Positions 28,465 to 37,935 of a stretch of 64,000 bases of DNA are shown here, piece after piece (position 1 is the first letter of the stretch; every line of letters begins with the position of its first letter). This stretch comes from Sphingomonas qomolangmaensis (lineage in GTDB: Bacteria > Pseudomonadota > Alphaproteobacteria > Sphingomonadales > Sphingomonadaceae), in assembly GCF_024496245.1 (NCBI RefSeq), contig NZ_CP101740.1, positions 3,072,001 to 3,136,000 of the forward strand, read 5' to 3'. The notes below the pieces were generated by a model, which had not been told where the DNA came from, did no database searches, and worked only from the letters and a program-made list of their open reading frames with translations. The position numbers were made by a program, and so were the translations under genes.

Positions 28465-29745
28465 ATGCACGCGAACTGCAAAGGGTCGGCAACGTCGCTC
28501 CGGATAAGCTTGGCAATCTGTGTCGGCATGACTGCGATGTGGGTAAGCGCCGCCAGCGCGCAGGCAATCGACCCATTTGGGTCGATACAGAACCGGTTCA
28601 GGCCTGACTACGCAACGCCACCGATCAATGTTGGCGGGTTCGAGATAGTGCCGCGTATCGAGGCCCAGACCGAATATGTCGACAATCTGTTCGCTTCCGA
28701 TGTTGTTGACGTGGACGATGTTATTTTGTCGATAACACCCCAAGTGGCGATCCGTGATCGCCGACCTGATCGCGAGCTGCGGCTTGATCTGTCGGGGGGC
28801 TACGCCATGTATCTTAACAACCAAGTTGACGATCAGCTCCAGTTGCGCGCGCGCGGTGACGCCCGGTTCGGACTAGGGACGCGGACGCGTCCGTTTTTCG
28901 GCGCGTATGCCCAGCAGAACGACAGTACCAACCGGTCCTTCAGCGAATTTCGTGATACGGCGCAGCCCCTGCGGTTAAGGTCGCTTGGAGGGAATGCTGG
29001 CGTCGAGCAGGATTTCGGACCGCTGATCGCGACCGTAGAAGGGCGGTACGAACGTACTCAATATGACAGCGATGATGTCGTCTCGGGGGTTCGCATTGAT
29101 AGCGGGTTCCGGGACTATTCCGTGGGCACGGGAAGGTTTCGTTTGGCTTATTCAGTGAACCCGGCCCAACGCCTCTACGCCCAGGTTGAATTAAACAGGC
29201 GCGATTTTGACGAGACGACTGGGTTGCCGGTTGTGCCCGGTGCCTTTTTGGGTAACCGATCGTCGGACGGCTTCACCGCCCGTGTAGGCTATGCTCGGCA
29301 GATAACTGAGCTGTTGCTGCTCGATGTCAGCGCCGGATATCTACAACAGAATTTTGACGATCCGACGATTTCGGCAATCTCAACCGCTTCATTCGAAGCT
29401 AGCCTGTTTTATAGTCCGACCCAGCTCACTCGGCTGCAACTGCGGGCAAGCCGCTCGATCGACGAAACGTTCAACCCGTTCTTCAATGGTCTGCTTCGGA
29501 CCGAATTTGCTGTTGCCGTCGAGCACGAGCTTCGCCGCAATCTCGTCCTGTCGACCGAGGCGCGGTATACGGTCTTCGGCGCCGGCGAGTCTGGCGAAAG
29601 CAACGAATATGTCCTGTCAGGCCAGGCGCGGTATTTTGTATCGCCGCGCTGGTCGCTTAGGACGCGTGCAGAGCGTTTTTCGCGCAGTGGGGTGTTCGAG
29701 GGGTCACAGAACCGGCTGCTGCTTGCCGCTGCGTATAACTTCTAA
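28465..29745 (+). CDS. outer-membrane beta-barrel protein (BBP2 type)
   Basis: A 426-residue protein with a signal peptide ending ASAQA, near residue 33, and alternating-residue strands to a terminal phenylalanine (LLLAAAYNF), the outer-membrane barrel signature. It matches the putative beta-barrel porin 2 type found in alphaproteobacterial EPS loci. A conserved start (FGSIQNRFRPDY, then GGFEIVPRIE) precedes the barrel. It probably forms or stabilises the outer-membrane exit for the polysaccharide and is likely cotranscribed with the ExoP-like gene. Confidence 0.85.
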   Translation: MHANCKGSATSLRISLAICVGMTAMWVSAASAQAIDPFGSIQNRFRPDYATPPINVGGFEIVPRIEAQTEYVDNLFASDVVDVDDVILSITPQVAIRDRRPDRELRLDLSGGYAMYLNNQVDDQLQLRARGDARFGLGTRTRPFFGAYAQQNDSTNRSFSEFRDTAQPLRLRSLGGNAGVEQDFGPLIATVEGRYERTQYDSDDVVSGVRIDSGFRDYSVGTGRFRLAYSVNPAQRLYAQVELNRRDFDETTGLPVVPGAFLGNRSSDGFTARVGYARQITELLLLDVSAGYLQQNFDDPTISAISTASFEASLFYSPTQLTRLQLRASRSIDETFNPFFNGLLRTEFAVAVEHELRRNLVLSTEARYTVFGAGESGESNEYVLSGQARYFVSPRWSLRTRAERFSRSGVFEGSQNRLLLAAAYNF

Positions 29746-30028
29746 GCCGTCTCAATAGGGTCTATTAATCGTTTCTGGCAATTAGTGCTTCGAGCAGACT
29801 TTCCGCCAAATTCAAATAACTGCGTGGCGAAAGTCTAATCCAAAACGGGGGGGCGGGCAGCGGTAGCATGGGGCGCTACGTAACTTCCCCCCGTTGGCGA
29901 CTGGGTCAGCGATTGCCGAGCTAAAAAGTTGCCAAGGGCGAGGCATGAAGTGTGCTATGCTTAGGAGCTTATTCGGATATCTGGCAGTTAACATGGACGC
30001 CATTTTTAGCCGACGCTGTTGTTGCCCC

Positions 30029-30871
30029 CTAAACGCCTGACGGGGCCTCGCGGGTTTGTGCGATATACTCGCGGGGCAAACGATAGCCCAGCGCGCGATG
30101 CGGATGCACCTCATTGTAGTGCGCCAGCCAGACTGGAAGCTGCTCGATGACGGTTCTGGCGCCGGGTCTGGGGCTCACCCGGACGTAGTCGCGCTTGAGC
30201 GTTCGGACGAACGCCTCGGCCATGCCGTTGGACTGAGGGCTGCTGACCGGCGTCGTGCGCGGCCCCAGGCCGATATCGCGCGCGAAGCCGCGGGTATTGT
30301 GGGCGGTGTAGCAGCTACCGTTATCGCTCAGCAACTCGATCTGCTCTGGTAGGCGGTTCACGGGTCCGAAGCGGTGCTCGACGGTGGCGACCATGGGGTC
30401 CTGGACGTCCTCGGCAGTGATGCCGCCGGTGGTAGCGAAATGCCCCATCGCCTCGCGGTCGCAGCAGTCGAGCGCGAACGCCACGCGCACCTTCTTGCCA
30501 TTGTCGCACGCGATCTCCAGCCCGTCGGAGCACCAGCGGGTGTTGCGCCGGTCGACTGCGACCCGGCCATCGTGACGGCGCGCCTCCCTCTGTTCACCGC
30601 CGCGCTGGAGAAGCCGCCCATGCACCTTCATGACGCGGTAGACGCGCTTTGGGATGGGCGCTGCGCGCCCGGTCTGCTGGGCTTGCCGCCGAAGCAAGGC
30701 ATTCACGCGGCGGTACCCGTACGTGGGCAACTCGGCGACTAGCGCGCGGATGTCGGCGACCAGCTCGGCATCCGGCATCGGCGGTCGTCCGCGCGGTCGC
30801 TGAGGCGGCCTGTTGCGCATCGCGGACAGATGCTGGCGGGTTACGCCGAGCACGTCGGCAACCGCGCTCAC
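30029..30871 (-). CDS. IS2-like orfB transposase
   Basis: A 280-residue DDE transposase. Catalytic Asp residues lie in RRNTRWCSDGLEIACDNGKK and LLSDNGSCYTAHN, and Glu in SPQSNGMAEAFVRTLKRDY. The end HPHRALGYRLPREYI is typical. A seven-A run in the upstream orfA frame (Pro-Lys-Lys at about 30920) is a candidate slippery site that would join OrfA and OrfB by a -1 shift. The orfB frame is intact. Confidence 0.9.
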   Translation of the reverse strand: MSAVADVLGVTRQHLSAMRNRPPQRPRGRPPMPDAELVADIRALVAELPTYGYRRVNALLRRQAQQTGRAAPIPKRVYRVMKVHGRLLQRGGEQREARRHDGRVAVDRRNTRWCSDGLEIACDNGKKVRVAFALDCCDREAMGHFATTGGITAEDVQDPMVATVEHRFGPVNRLPEQIELLSDNGSCYTAHNTRGFARDIGLGPRTTPVSSPQSNGMAEAFVRTLKRDYVRVSPRPGARTVIEQLPVWLAHYNEVHPHRALGYRLPREYIAQTREAPSGV

Positions 30872-31278
30872 AGACCATCCCCGGGCAATGAGGTCGAGCG
30901 CAACAGCAGTTTTTTTGGGCCTGCGGCCTGGGACACGGCCTCGCGGAGCAGCTCATTCTCCATGGCCTTCTTGCCGAGCAGTCGGTGCATTTCGTCAACC
31001 TGCGCTTCCAGCGCCCGGTACTCGGATGCTGGCACCACCTCCTCGCCGGCTGCCGCGGCGGTCAGCGCGCCCTGGTTCATCAGCCGGCGCTAGGTGAAGA
31101 CCTGGCTGCCGCTGATCCCGTGCTGGCAGGCGACGAGCGACACGTTCATCCCCGGCAGATACGTCTCCTCGACGATCCGGATTTTCTCCTCCGGTGTCCA
31201 CCGCCTCCGACGCTGCACACCGGAAAAGACCTCGCCATCATTGTAACGCCTGGTCGTACAGTCAGTCATATGCCTCAC
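30868..31278 (-). pseudogene. IS2-like orfA with nonsense mutation
   Basis: The frame reads MRHMTDCTTRRYNDGEVFSG, then RRRRWTPEEKIRIVEETYLP and a helix-turn-helix (LVACQHGISGSQVFT). It hits TAG at 31090-31092 where the family has Trp (TWRRL). The same frame continues RRLMNQGALTAAAAGEEVVP to LLGKKAMENELLREAVSQAA, the coiled-coil region. One TGG-to-TAG change therefore splits OrfA. Transposition would need read-through or reinitiation at 31080. Confidence 0.82.
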
Positions 31279-31480
31279 TCTTATCCAAAAGCGAGATCCT
31301 GTCAGGTCATTTAGGGGCCACCTCAGAGGCTGAGAACGGGGTCAGCCGGGGCATCAAGCATCAATATCTTACCCAGTAGAAAACTGTCGCTTTCTGGCAC
31401 ATCTCGAACCCGCTGATATCGCAGGGTTTACGAATCATTAAATTTGACCTAGCGGCACAGGCAGTAATGGGTGATGCGCT

Positions 31481-32185
31481 ATGGTCGACCGGTCCCTAAA
31501 GATTGCGGGTAAGTCCCATCGGGGCTTGGAGTACCATTCGCCCAAGATCAAGGCGCAGGGCCGCTTTGTTGCCTTCGATCCAGTTGAAATCCGCGCGCTG
31601 GATATTTTGGGCGCCGTTTTTCTGTTGTTGTCCTTCCTGCCGCTTATGATTTTGATTGGGCTGGCAGTTTTCGTTTCGAATCCCGGTCCGATCTTTTTCA
31701 GTCAGTTGCGGCTCGGTCGCGATGGTAAGCCTTTCAAGTGTCACAAGTTTCGCACCATGGCGACCGATGCCGAGGCGCGTCTTGCAAATCTGCTTAGCAC
31801 TAGCGCAGCGGCACGGGCGGAGTGGGATCGGGACTACAAGTTGCGGCATGATCCGCGAATCGTCGGCATCGGACGCTTTCTGCGAAAGAGCAGCCTCGAT
31901 GAGCTGCCACAATTGTGGAATGTTTTGGTCGGCGATATGAGCCTCGTAGGGCCGCGACCGATCGTCGCTGGTGAACTGTCGCGCTACGGGCGATATGCCA
32001 GGCACTATTATTCGGTTCGGCCGGGTCTGACCGGGTTGTGGCAAATTAGCGGTCGTAACGACGTGTCGTACCGCCGCAGGGTGGCGTATGACGTTCTATA
32101 TGCGCGTAAGGGCCGGATCGGGGATAACGTGCGCATCTTGGTGCTGACTATCCCGTGTGTGCTTGCTCGGCGCGGATCCTACTGA
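31481..32185 (+). CDS. ExoY-like undecaprenyl-phosphate sugar transferase
   Basis: A 234-residue priming enzyme of the bacterial sugar transferase family. One membrane segment near residues 45-68 ([20 protein letters not shown]) is followed by the catalytic block: [34 protein letters not shown] and [19 protein letters not shown], then [20 protein letters not shown]. The size equals ExoY, which transfers galactose-1-phosphate. It would start each EPS repeat on undecaprenyl phosphate. It stands alone between an IS element and decayed DNA, so it must have its own promoter in 31323-31480. Sugar identity is inferred only. Confidence 0.9.
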   Translation: MVDRSLKIAGKSHRGLEYHSPKIKAQGRFVAFDPVEIRALDILGAVFLLLSFLPLMILIGLAVFVSNPGPIFFSQLRLGRDGKPFKCHKFRTMATDAEARLANLLSTSAAARAEWDRDYKLRHDPRIVGIGRFLRKSSLDELPQLWNVLVGDMSLVGPRPIVAGELSRYGRYARHYYSVRPGLTGLWQISGRNDVSYRRRVAYDVLYARKGRIGDNVRILVLTIPCVLARRGSY

Positions 32186-32654
32186 CATACAAAGCCACCG
32201 TTTGAGAATGGCCCGAAGCGGCGCTGCGGGCGCGATTCCACCTCAGGATGTCGACCTGAGCTAGCTATGGCCGAAGGCTAGATTTGAACAGCGAGTGAAT
32301 CGCTACCTGACCGTCGAGAAGTGCGGCTTACGGAGGCTTTCCTACCGCCGGCGTTAAGTCGGGGTCGCAAGCCGATGACCTATCCTTGCGCGGTTTTCGA
32401 CGCATCGCGATACCTTGTCCTGACAGGCGGGGGTTGGCGAATGCTACTGAACAACTTTTCGCCCCCACAGATGATCTTACAAGGCGCGCAAAGACACGCA
32501 AGCGTACGCTCTGACCGATGCAAGCCGGCACACTTGACAGTCTCCATGACCGTAGGCCGGCAAAGCGATTACGCTGGTATGGCTTCCCTGCTGGAAGATC
32601 TATGAAATGCTTAATGGCTGCTTGGCAACCGCGATGAGGACGCTGACTGCGCAG
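32186..32654. other. intergenic stretch, no gene seen
   Basis: Short open frames with no recognisable motif between the ExoY-like gene and an IS5-type remnant. Composition is mixed and there is no clear hairpin after the ExoY-like stop. Confidence 0.4.
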
Positions 32655-32880
32655 GGAGGCTCTGCAGTAAGGGCATCCAGCCCGCATTCTAGCCTAAATA
32701 CCGCTTCGAGCCCGTCAGGTACGACCAGCGCCACTAGTGGCGCTGCAGCGTATCGATATCATGTTCAGGCGCTTGAAGGGCTGGGTAGCCTTGCCACCCG
32801 CTATGGCCGGTATCGGACAATAATCCTTTCAGCCGTTGCCCTCACCCTAGCAAAGTCACCTAACCTCACCGCAGCTGACC
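32655..32880 (+). pseudogene. C-terminal remnant of an IS5-type transposase
   Basis: Read with one frame change, the segment gives LCSKGIQPAF, stop, PKYRFEPVRYDQRH, then RIDIMFRRLKGW and finally SLATRYGRYRTIILSAVALT. This is the order of the last quarter of IS5-type transposases (KGIKPCIP, YDKRRYKRR, RIEIMFGRLKDW, TRYDR). Stops and frameshifts show it is dead. No N-terminal part adjoins it. Confidence 0.6.
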
Positions 32881-33044
32881 AGGCAGGCAGAGGTCGGCTG
32901 CTGCCTCGATACGCGGGCAGTTTGGAAAACTTAGAAGCCGAGTGCGTCGCGATTATTTTGCTCGTGGTCGTCGACTCGGTCGGAAATCGGCTACGCCCCT
33001 GATGATAGGATGCGTAGCCGTATCCGATCCGTCTAGTCCATCCG

Positions 33045-34580
33045 CTATTGACGCCAGACTTTGAAGCTTCGGACGACCATGTCTCCCGATCCGGCCTGAT
33101 AGGCAGTGTTGGTCTTCACTGCGACATTCATCAAGGGATAGAACTCAGCATTAAACTTGTTTGTTGCTTGAAAGACCTCGACGCCGTCGATGAACCAAGT
33201 AATGTAATCTGGCTGGATGTCTACGGCGAAGCTATGAAAATCAGTGGTGAGGGTCGGTGCGATACCATAAGTACTAACGACATTCTCGCTATACCCACGG
33301 GCATAGTTGCGCTTGCCACTGGGACCGCCATGGATCGTTCCGCTTGCCATTTGCACGGGGTCGAACGAATTGTTGTAATTGAACCCTTCATAAACGTCGA
33401 TTTCCGGTGGCCAACCCTTGGTACTGACCAGCCACAAGGCAGGCCACGATCCACGCCGATCCGGCATCTTTGCCTGCCATTCAATCTGGCCGTGGCGAAT
33501 ATGCGTTTCGGGGTTCTTGGCGCCGGTCAGTATGGCAGAGCCGTACATGTAGGTACCCTTGCCGGTGCCGTTGCCCAGACCGGCATAGTAGATCGGGCTG
33601 GACAGCCGCTGACTGCGGATGACGAGCTGACCGTTTTCTATCCGGAACGGTGCGTCGGCCGTCGGGTGCAGCTGGGGATCGAGATACAGGCCCGTCTCGG
33701 CATTGGCCGGCTGCGCCCGCCCGTGGGGAAGCTTGGTTTCCCAGACGCCTGCCCCGCCTGCATTCGACCAACGCATCTGCGACATATCCAGATTATAGCT
33801 AGGCGCGCGTCCCGTCTTAAATGTACGCGGCGCACGACCGCTCCACGTGATGGCGGTATTCTTCGCCCCCTTTGCAGCAGTGATATTTACGCTACTAGTA
33901 CCGCGACTCGCACCCGACGGCACCGATGGGACGTATGCGACAAAATGTCCGCCTTCCTTCGCCTTCGTAATTGGAATGGTGACGGTCTGTTCGAGCGGAT
34001 CGCCGGGCCGGAAGATTAATGTCTTTGTTGTGGCGACGTAATTGCCGCCGGAGTACATGTAGTTTGGTCCACTTCCGTTCTTGGTTTTGATCCGTGCAAT
34101 GACGGTCGTTGGCGGTGGCGAAGTCAAATAGACCCGGACATGTACCTGCTTTGCCGCCGGGTCGAACGTTGCTGCATCCATCTTCATAGTTGGTGCTGCC
34201 GCGTACGTGTAATCTTGGGGGGCCGCTGAAAGCGAGGCGGTTGAAAGCGAGGCGGTCGGGCTTCCCGGGGCAACCGTCGTCGGGTCGGACGTCGGGACAT
34301 CCGGCCCGCCGGCGTTGGATGCCGCTAGCATTGGGCGCACCGTCTCCACGAGCGTTGGCGTATCGTCGTTGATCGCCGTCGAAGGTTCGTCGACGATTGG
34401 CGTGCTGTCGGGGCCGGGATCGGCCTCGATTGCACTAATACTGTCGCTTCCCAACGCTGCCGCCGGAACTATAACAGAGCCACTCATCGCGGCCGCGTTG
34501 CTGTCCCCTCCTTCGCAACCTGATACCAGCACGAGCACGAGCAATGAGGTCGTCGATACGGCAATCGAGCGCAATTTCAT
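33045..34580 (-). CDS. GH16 glycosidase lipoprotein, paralogue 3
   Basis: The longest of the four GH16 proteins (511 residues). A lipoprotein signal ends VLVSGC (Cys22). A low-complexity Ser/Thr/Pro/Ala linker runs to about residue 125. A beta-sandwich domain at 128-240 has LIFRPGDPLEQTV and VPSGASRG. The GH16 domain has HGRAQPAN, MPDRRGSWPALWL and EIDVYE at 393-398. It is probably tethered at the outer membrane with the enzyme held out on the linker. Decayed IS5-type sequences lie on both sides, so this gene may have moved or been duplicated with them. Confidence 0.88.
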   Translation of the reverse strand: MKLRSIAVSTTSLLVLVLVSGCEGGDSNAAAMSGSVIVPAAALGSDSISAIEADPGPDSTPIVDEPSTAINDDTPTLVETVRPMLAASNAGGPDVPTSDPTTVAPGSPTASLSTASLSAAPQDYTYAAAPTMKMDAATFDPAAKQVHVRVYLTSPPPTTVIARIKTKNGSGPNYMYSGGNYVATTKTLIFRPGDPLEQTVTIPITKAKEGGHFVAYVPSVPSGASRGTSSVNITAAKGAKNTAITWSGRAPRTFKTGRAPSYNLDMSQMRWSNAGGAGVWETKLPHGRAQPANAETGLYLDPQLHPTADAPFRIENGQLVIRSQRLSSPIYYAGLGNGTGKGTYMYGSAILTGAKNPETHIRHGQIEWQAKMPDRRGSWPALWLVSTKGWPPEIDVYEGFNYNNSFDPVQMASGTIHGGPSGKRNYARGYSENVVSTYGIAPTLTTDFHSFAVDIQPDYITWFIDGVEVFQATNKFNAEFYPLMNVAVKTNTAYQAGSGDMVVRSFKVWRQ

Positions 34581-34842
34581 GACGGTCAGTCTCCAAGCGT
34601 TGTTTGCCTAAACCGCTTCTAACCATGGAGTCTTGCGCTACAGGAAAGGTGCAGAGTTAATGTACTTTTACTTTTAACTCCGGCCGAAGGGGAGCACGCC
34701 CGATTTACAATTTGGTAACAAATATGGCACCGCCCCTTGTGACTGATATCTATGAGTTCCGCTTTGGGTCAGCCCATCGTTGCTAGGGGCGAGATCAGAT
34801 TCAGGCTCCGCGACGAACTTTGGGATAAGCGATTTGTATTGC

Positions 34843-35422
34843 CTGACAGACGGCGAAATGGCGCGTCCGCAGCCATACTTTCCCCAGAGCCACGGAGGGC
34901 GTCGGGTCAACGACCGATTTGTGTTGAGCAAGATCGTCTAATTTCATCGTAACGGCGGGCGTTGGCGTGATGCGCCACAAAAATACGGGCTGTACGAAAC
35001 GCTGTATAACCGGTGGGAGCGCTGGGGCGAAAAGGGCGTATTTGCGCGCATGCTGGAGGGGGTGGCTGCGGCAAATGTCGAACTTCAGACCATAATCGGT
35101 GCGACCTACCCGGCGGCACATCGCACGCCCTCGAGCTGCGCCCTAAAAGGAACGTTGTTAGGCTGATTGGCCCTACTTAGGGGGCGCCATGAATACCAAG
35201 TTTAATGCCGTTGTTGTTGCCGATGCGGACGGCCGCCCCTTGAGCTTCTTCGTCACCGCCAGGCAGCTCAGCAAATATATCGGCACGGCAGCGCTACGGC
35301 GCGACAGGCCAAAGGCGCGCTGGCGGGTGGTCAATTGCGGCAAGGGGCAGGGGCAATGGCCATGCCGTCACTTGCTAGACCAAGATATCGAAACTGGCGC
35401 AATTCGGCGTATTTTCGCGTAA
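34843..35422 (+). pseudogene. N-terminal part of an IS5-type transposase
   Basis: One frame reads LTDGEMARPQPYFPQSHGGR, RVNDRFVLSKIV, stop, FHRNGGRWRDAPQKYGLYET, LYNRWERWGEKGVFARMLEG and IIGATYPAAHR, then a stop. From 35189 a second frame gives MNTKFNAVVVADADGRPLSF and FVTARQLSKYIGTAAL. This follows IS5-type transposases up to the second catalytic Asp region and then loses similarity at GKGQGQW. It lies 83 bases before traG. Confidence 0.8.
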
Positions 35423-35504
35423 CAGCCTAATTTTATTTTCTGCGCGCAGCGGGGATCCTGTTCCAGCCCGATCAATCGCCGATTGGGCATGGAAAGCAGC
35501 CACC

Positions 35505-37530
35505 ATGACGCCCACCAAGTTGCTCATCGGGCAGATTCTGATTGTCTTCGCCATCATGATCGGCGGGGTATGGGCGGCGACCCAATGGGCAGCAGCCATG
35601 CTTGCCTACCAGCCCGAACTTGGCACGCCTTTGGCGATTATTGGTGGCTTGCCTGTCTATCGCCCATGGTCGCTGTTTGGATGGTGGTATCATTTCGGCG
35701 CCTATGCCGAACCAGTATTCGACAAGGCAGGCAGCTTGGCCAGCGCCAGCGGCTTTCTTGGCTGCGCCGCGGCAGTCGCTGGGTCGCTGTGGCGCGCGCG
35801 CCAGTCTAGCGATGTCACGACCTATGGGTCGGCGCGCTGGGCGAACGCGCGCGAGATCAAGGCTGCCGGCCTCTTCCGCGACGCCGGGGTGCTGCTTGGC
35901 AGTCTTGGTGGGCGCTATCTGCGGCACGACGGCGCTGAGCATGTCATGGCATTCGCGCCGACCCGCTCGGGCAAAGGCGTTGGCTTGGTCGTCCCAACGC
36001 TGCTGTCGTGGACCGGGTCGACCATCGTTCACGACATCAAGGGGGAGAACTGGAACCTGACCGCCGGATGGCGATCTCGCTTCTCGCATTGCCTGTTATT
36101 CAATCCGACTGACCCGCGATCGGCGCGCTACAATCCGCTGCTCGAGGTGCGCCGCGGCGCCAATGAAGTGCGCGATGTCCAGAACATCGCCGACATTCTG
36201 GTCGATCCAGAGGGCGCGCTCGAGCGGCGCAACCACTGGGAGAAGACCAGCCATTCATTGCTGGTGGGCGCGATCTTGCATGTTCTTTACGCCGAGGAAG
36301 ACAAGACGCTTGCGCGCGTTGCCACCTTCCTGTCCGATCCCCAGCGCAGCTTTCTTGCAACGCTCACGCAGATGATGTCGACCAACCATCTTGGCGACGA
36401 CGACCATCCGCGCGTTCACCCCGTCGTAGCCTCTGCCGCTCGCGAACTGTTCAACAAAAGCGAGAACGAGCGTTCGGGCGTGCTGTCGACAGCAATGTCG
36501 TTCCTTGGCCTCTACCGTGACCCGACCGTCGCGCTGGTGACTTCGCGCTGTGACTGGCGGATCGCCGACCTTATTGAGGGCGAGCGTCCCAGCTCGCTGT
36601 ACCTCGTCATCCCGCCGTCGGACATCAGCCGCACCAAACCGCTCGTGCGGCTCGTGCTGAACCAGATTGGGCGCCGGCTAACTGAGCGGCTCGACCAGCC
36701 TACCGGCGGCCCGCGCCGGCATCCACTGCTGATGATGCTCGATGAATTCCCGGCCCTTGGCCGTCTCGACTTCTTCGAGACCAGCCTCGCCTTCATGGCC
36801 GGCTACGGCATCCGCGCTTTCCTGATCGCACAGAGCCTCCAACCAGATCGAAAAGGCCTATGGCGAACATAATTCGATCCTCGACAATTGCCACGTCCGC
36901 GTTGCGTTCGCGACCAACGATGAACGCACCGCCAAGCGCATCTCCGACGCACTCGGCACCGCGACCCAGCAGCGCTCGATGCGCAACTACGCCGGGCACC
37001 GTCTCGCACCCTGGCTCGCGCATGTTATGGTCAGTCGGCAGGAGACCGCGCGCGCGCTGCTGACCCCTGGCGAAGTGATGCAATTGCCCGCGACTGACGA
37101 GCTTGTCCTCATCTCCGGGGTCGCGCCGATCCGCGCGCGAAAGCTGCGCTATTTTGTCGACGCGAACTTCACCGCCCGTGTCTCGCCCGCGCCGACCCTT
37201 GCCGACGGCGACTATGCCGACTGCCCCGGGCTGCGGCCGAACAACTGGGACAAGGAGCCACGCTGCATCGACACACGTCTTGCCAGCGCGCCAGACACCG
37301 ACCCCGTGCAAAACGATGGCGGCATGCAGCAGCAACGGCATCCCGGCATCGCCGAGGAGGCCGGGACCAAGCGTCTCGAGCAGGCCGACGCCCAGTTGCA
37401 ACCGGTCGATGATGATGGCGACGGCGCTGCGGAAAAGCGTGCAATGGATCAATCACGCGGGCTGACCGCGGTCGCGCGTGGCTATGCCCTCAACGAAAGC
37501 AGCGGGCGCGACCTGCTGCCGGGCGGTTGA
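35505..37530 (+). pseudogene. traG: traG (VirD4-type coupling protein), frameshifted
   Basis: A conjugation coupling ATPase that would bring the relaxosome to the secretion channel. The N-terminus has two membrane segments. Walker A is in FAPTRSGKGVGLVVPTLLSW at about 147-166, and Walker B is LLMMLDEFPALGRLDFFETS. At 36839-36840 one extra C (CTCCAAC instead of CTCAAC) moves the frame and the first part stops at 36872. Deleting it restores AQSLNQIEKAYGEHNSILDN and a continuous 674-residue TraG to 37530. Either the gene is inactivated or this is a sequencing error. It heads the trb operon, with the next gene three bases away. Confidence 0.88.
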
Positions 37531-37533
37531 GCG

Positions 37534-37935
37534 ATGAAGGCTCACCAAAACCTCGACGTCAACCGCGCAATCGCTGACGCGCTTGAGGCGATCGGATCGG
37601 ATCCCGGCGCCAGCAAGAGGCGCCCGGGCAACTACGCGCTCGCCCCCGGGCTCGCCCGGCGTGCGACAAATGAAATCGGCTACCTTTGTGAAGGGTGGCT
37701 GGACTGCATATCGCGCGCGGTGGCGACGATCCGCCGGGACGGCGAGCTCCTGCGCGACGGCTTGTCGCAGTTCGTCCTCTTCCAGCTTACCGTCACCCCG
37801 CTGCCCGAGGGGAACAAGGCAGCGCTGGCGATCGAACTTGATCGATTCGCGGCGTCTGTCGGCCAAGGTCCTCGCAAGCTCGCCAGCGGCAAATCAACGC
37901 CTGGCGAGGCGACTGACATGGACGCGCGGTCATGA
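37534..37935 (+). CDS. uncharacterised protein between traG and trbB
   Basis: A 133-residue soluble protein. I recognise no catalytic motif. It has a hydrophobic-patterned middle with GWLDCISRAVATIRRDGELL. Position between traG and trbB is where many trb operons carry a CopG-like or small accessory gene, but no ribbon-helix-helix pattern is obvious here. It overlaps trbB by four bases (ATGA), so it is coupled to the operon and is likely real. Confidence 0.7.
   Translation: MKAHQNLDVNRAIADALEAIGSDPGASKRRPGNYALAPGLARRATNEIGYLCEGWLDCISRAVATIRRDGELLRDGLSQFVLFQLTVTPLPEGNKAALAIELDRFAASVGQGPRKLASGKSTPGEATDMDARS

Larger units (their letters stand above)
30021..31322 (-). mobile_element. IS3-family insertion sequence (IS2-like group)
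   Basis: A 1.3-kb element transcribed leftward. The ends match imperfectly: TTGCCCCCTAAACGCCTGAC at 30022-30041 and, read inward from the right end, TGGCCCCTAAATGACCTGAC at 31301-31320. It carries orfA, now with a stop codon, and orfB. It separates the barrel gene from the ExoY-like gene. No direct target duplication was identified by eye. Confidence 0.82.
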
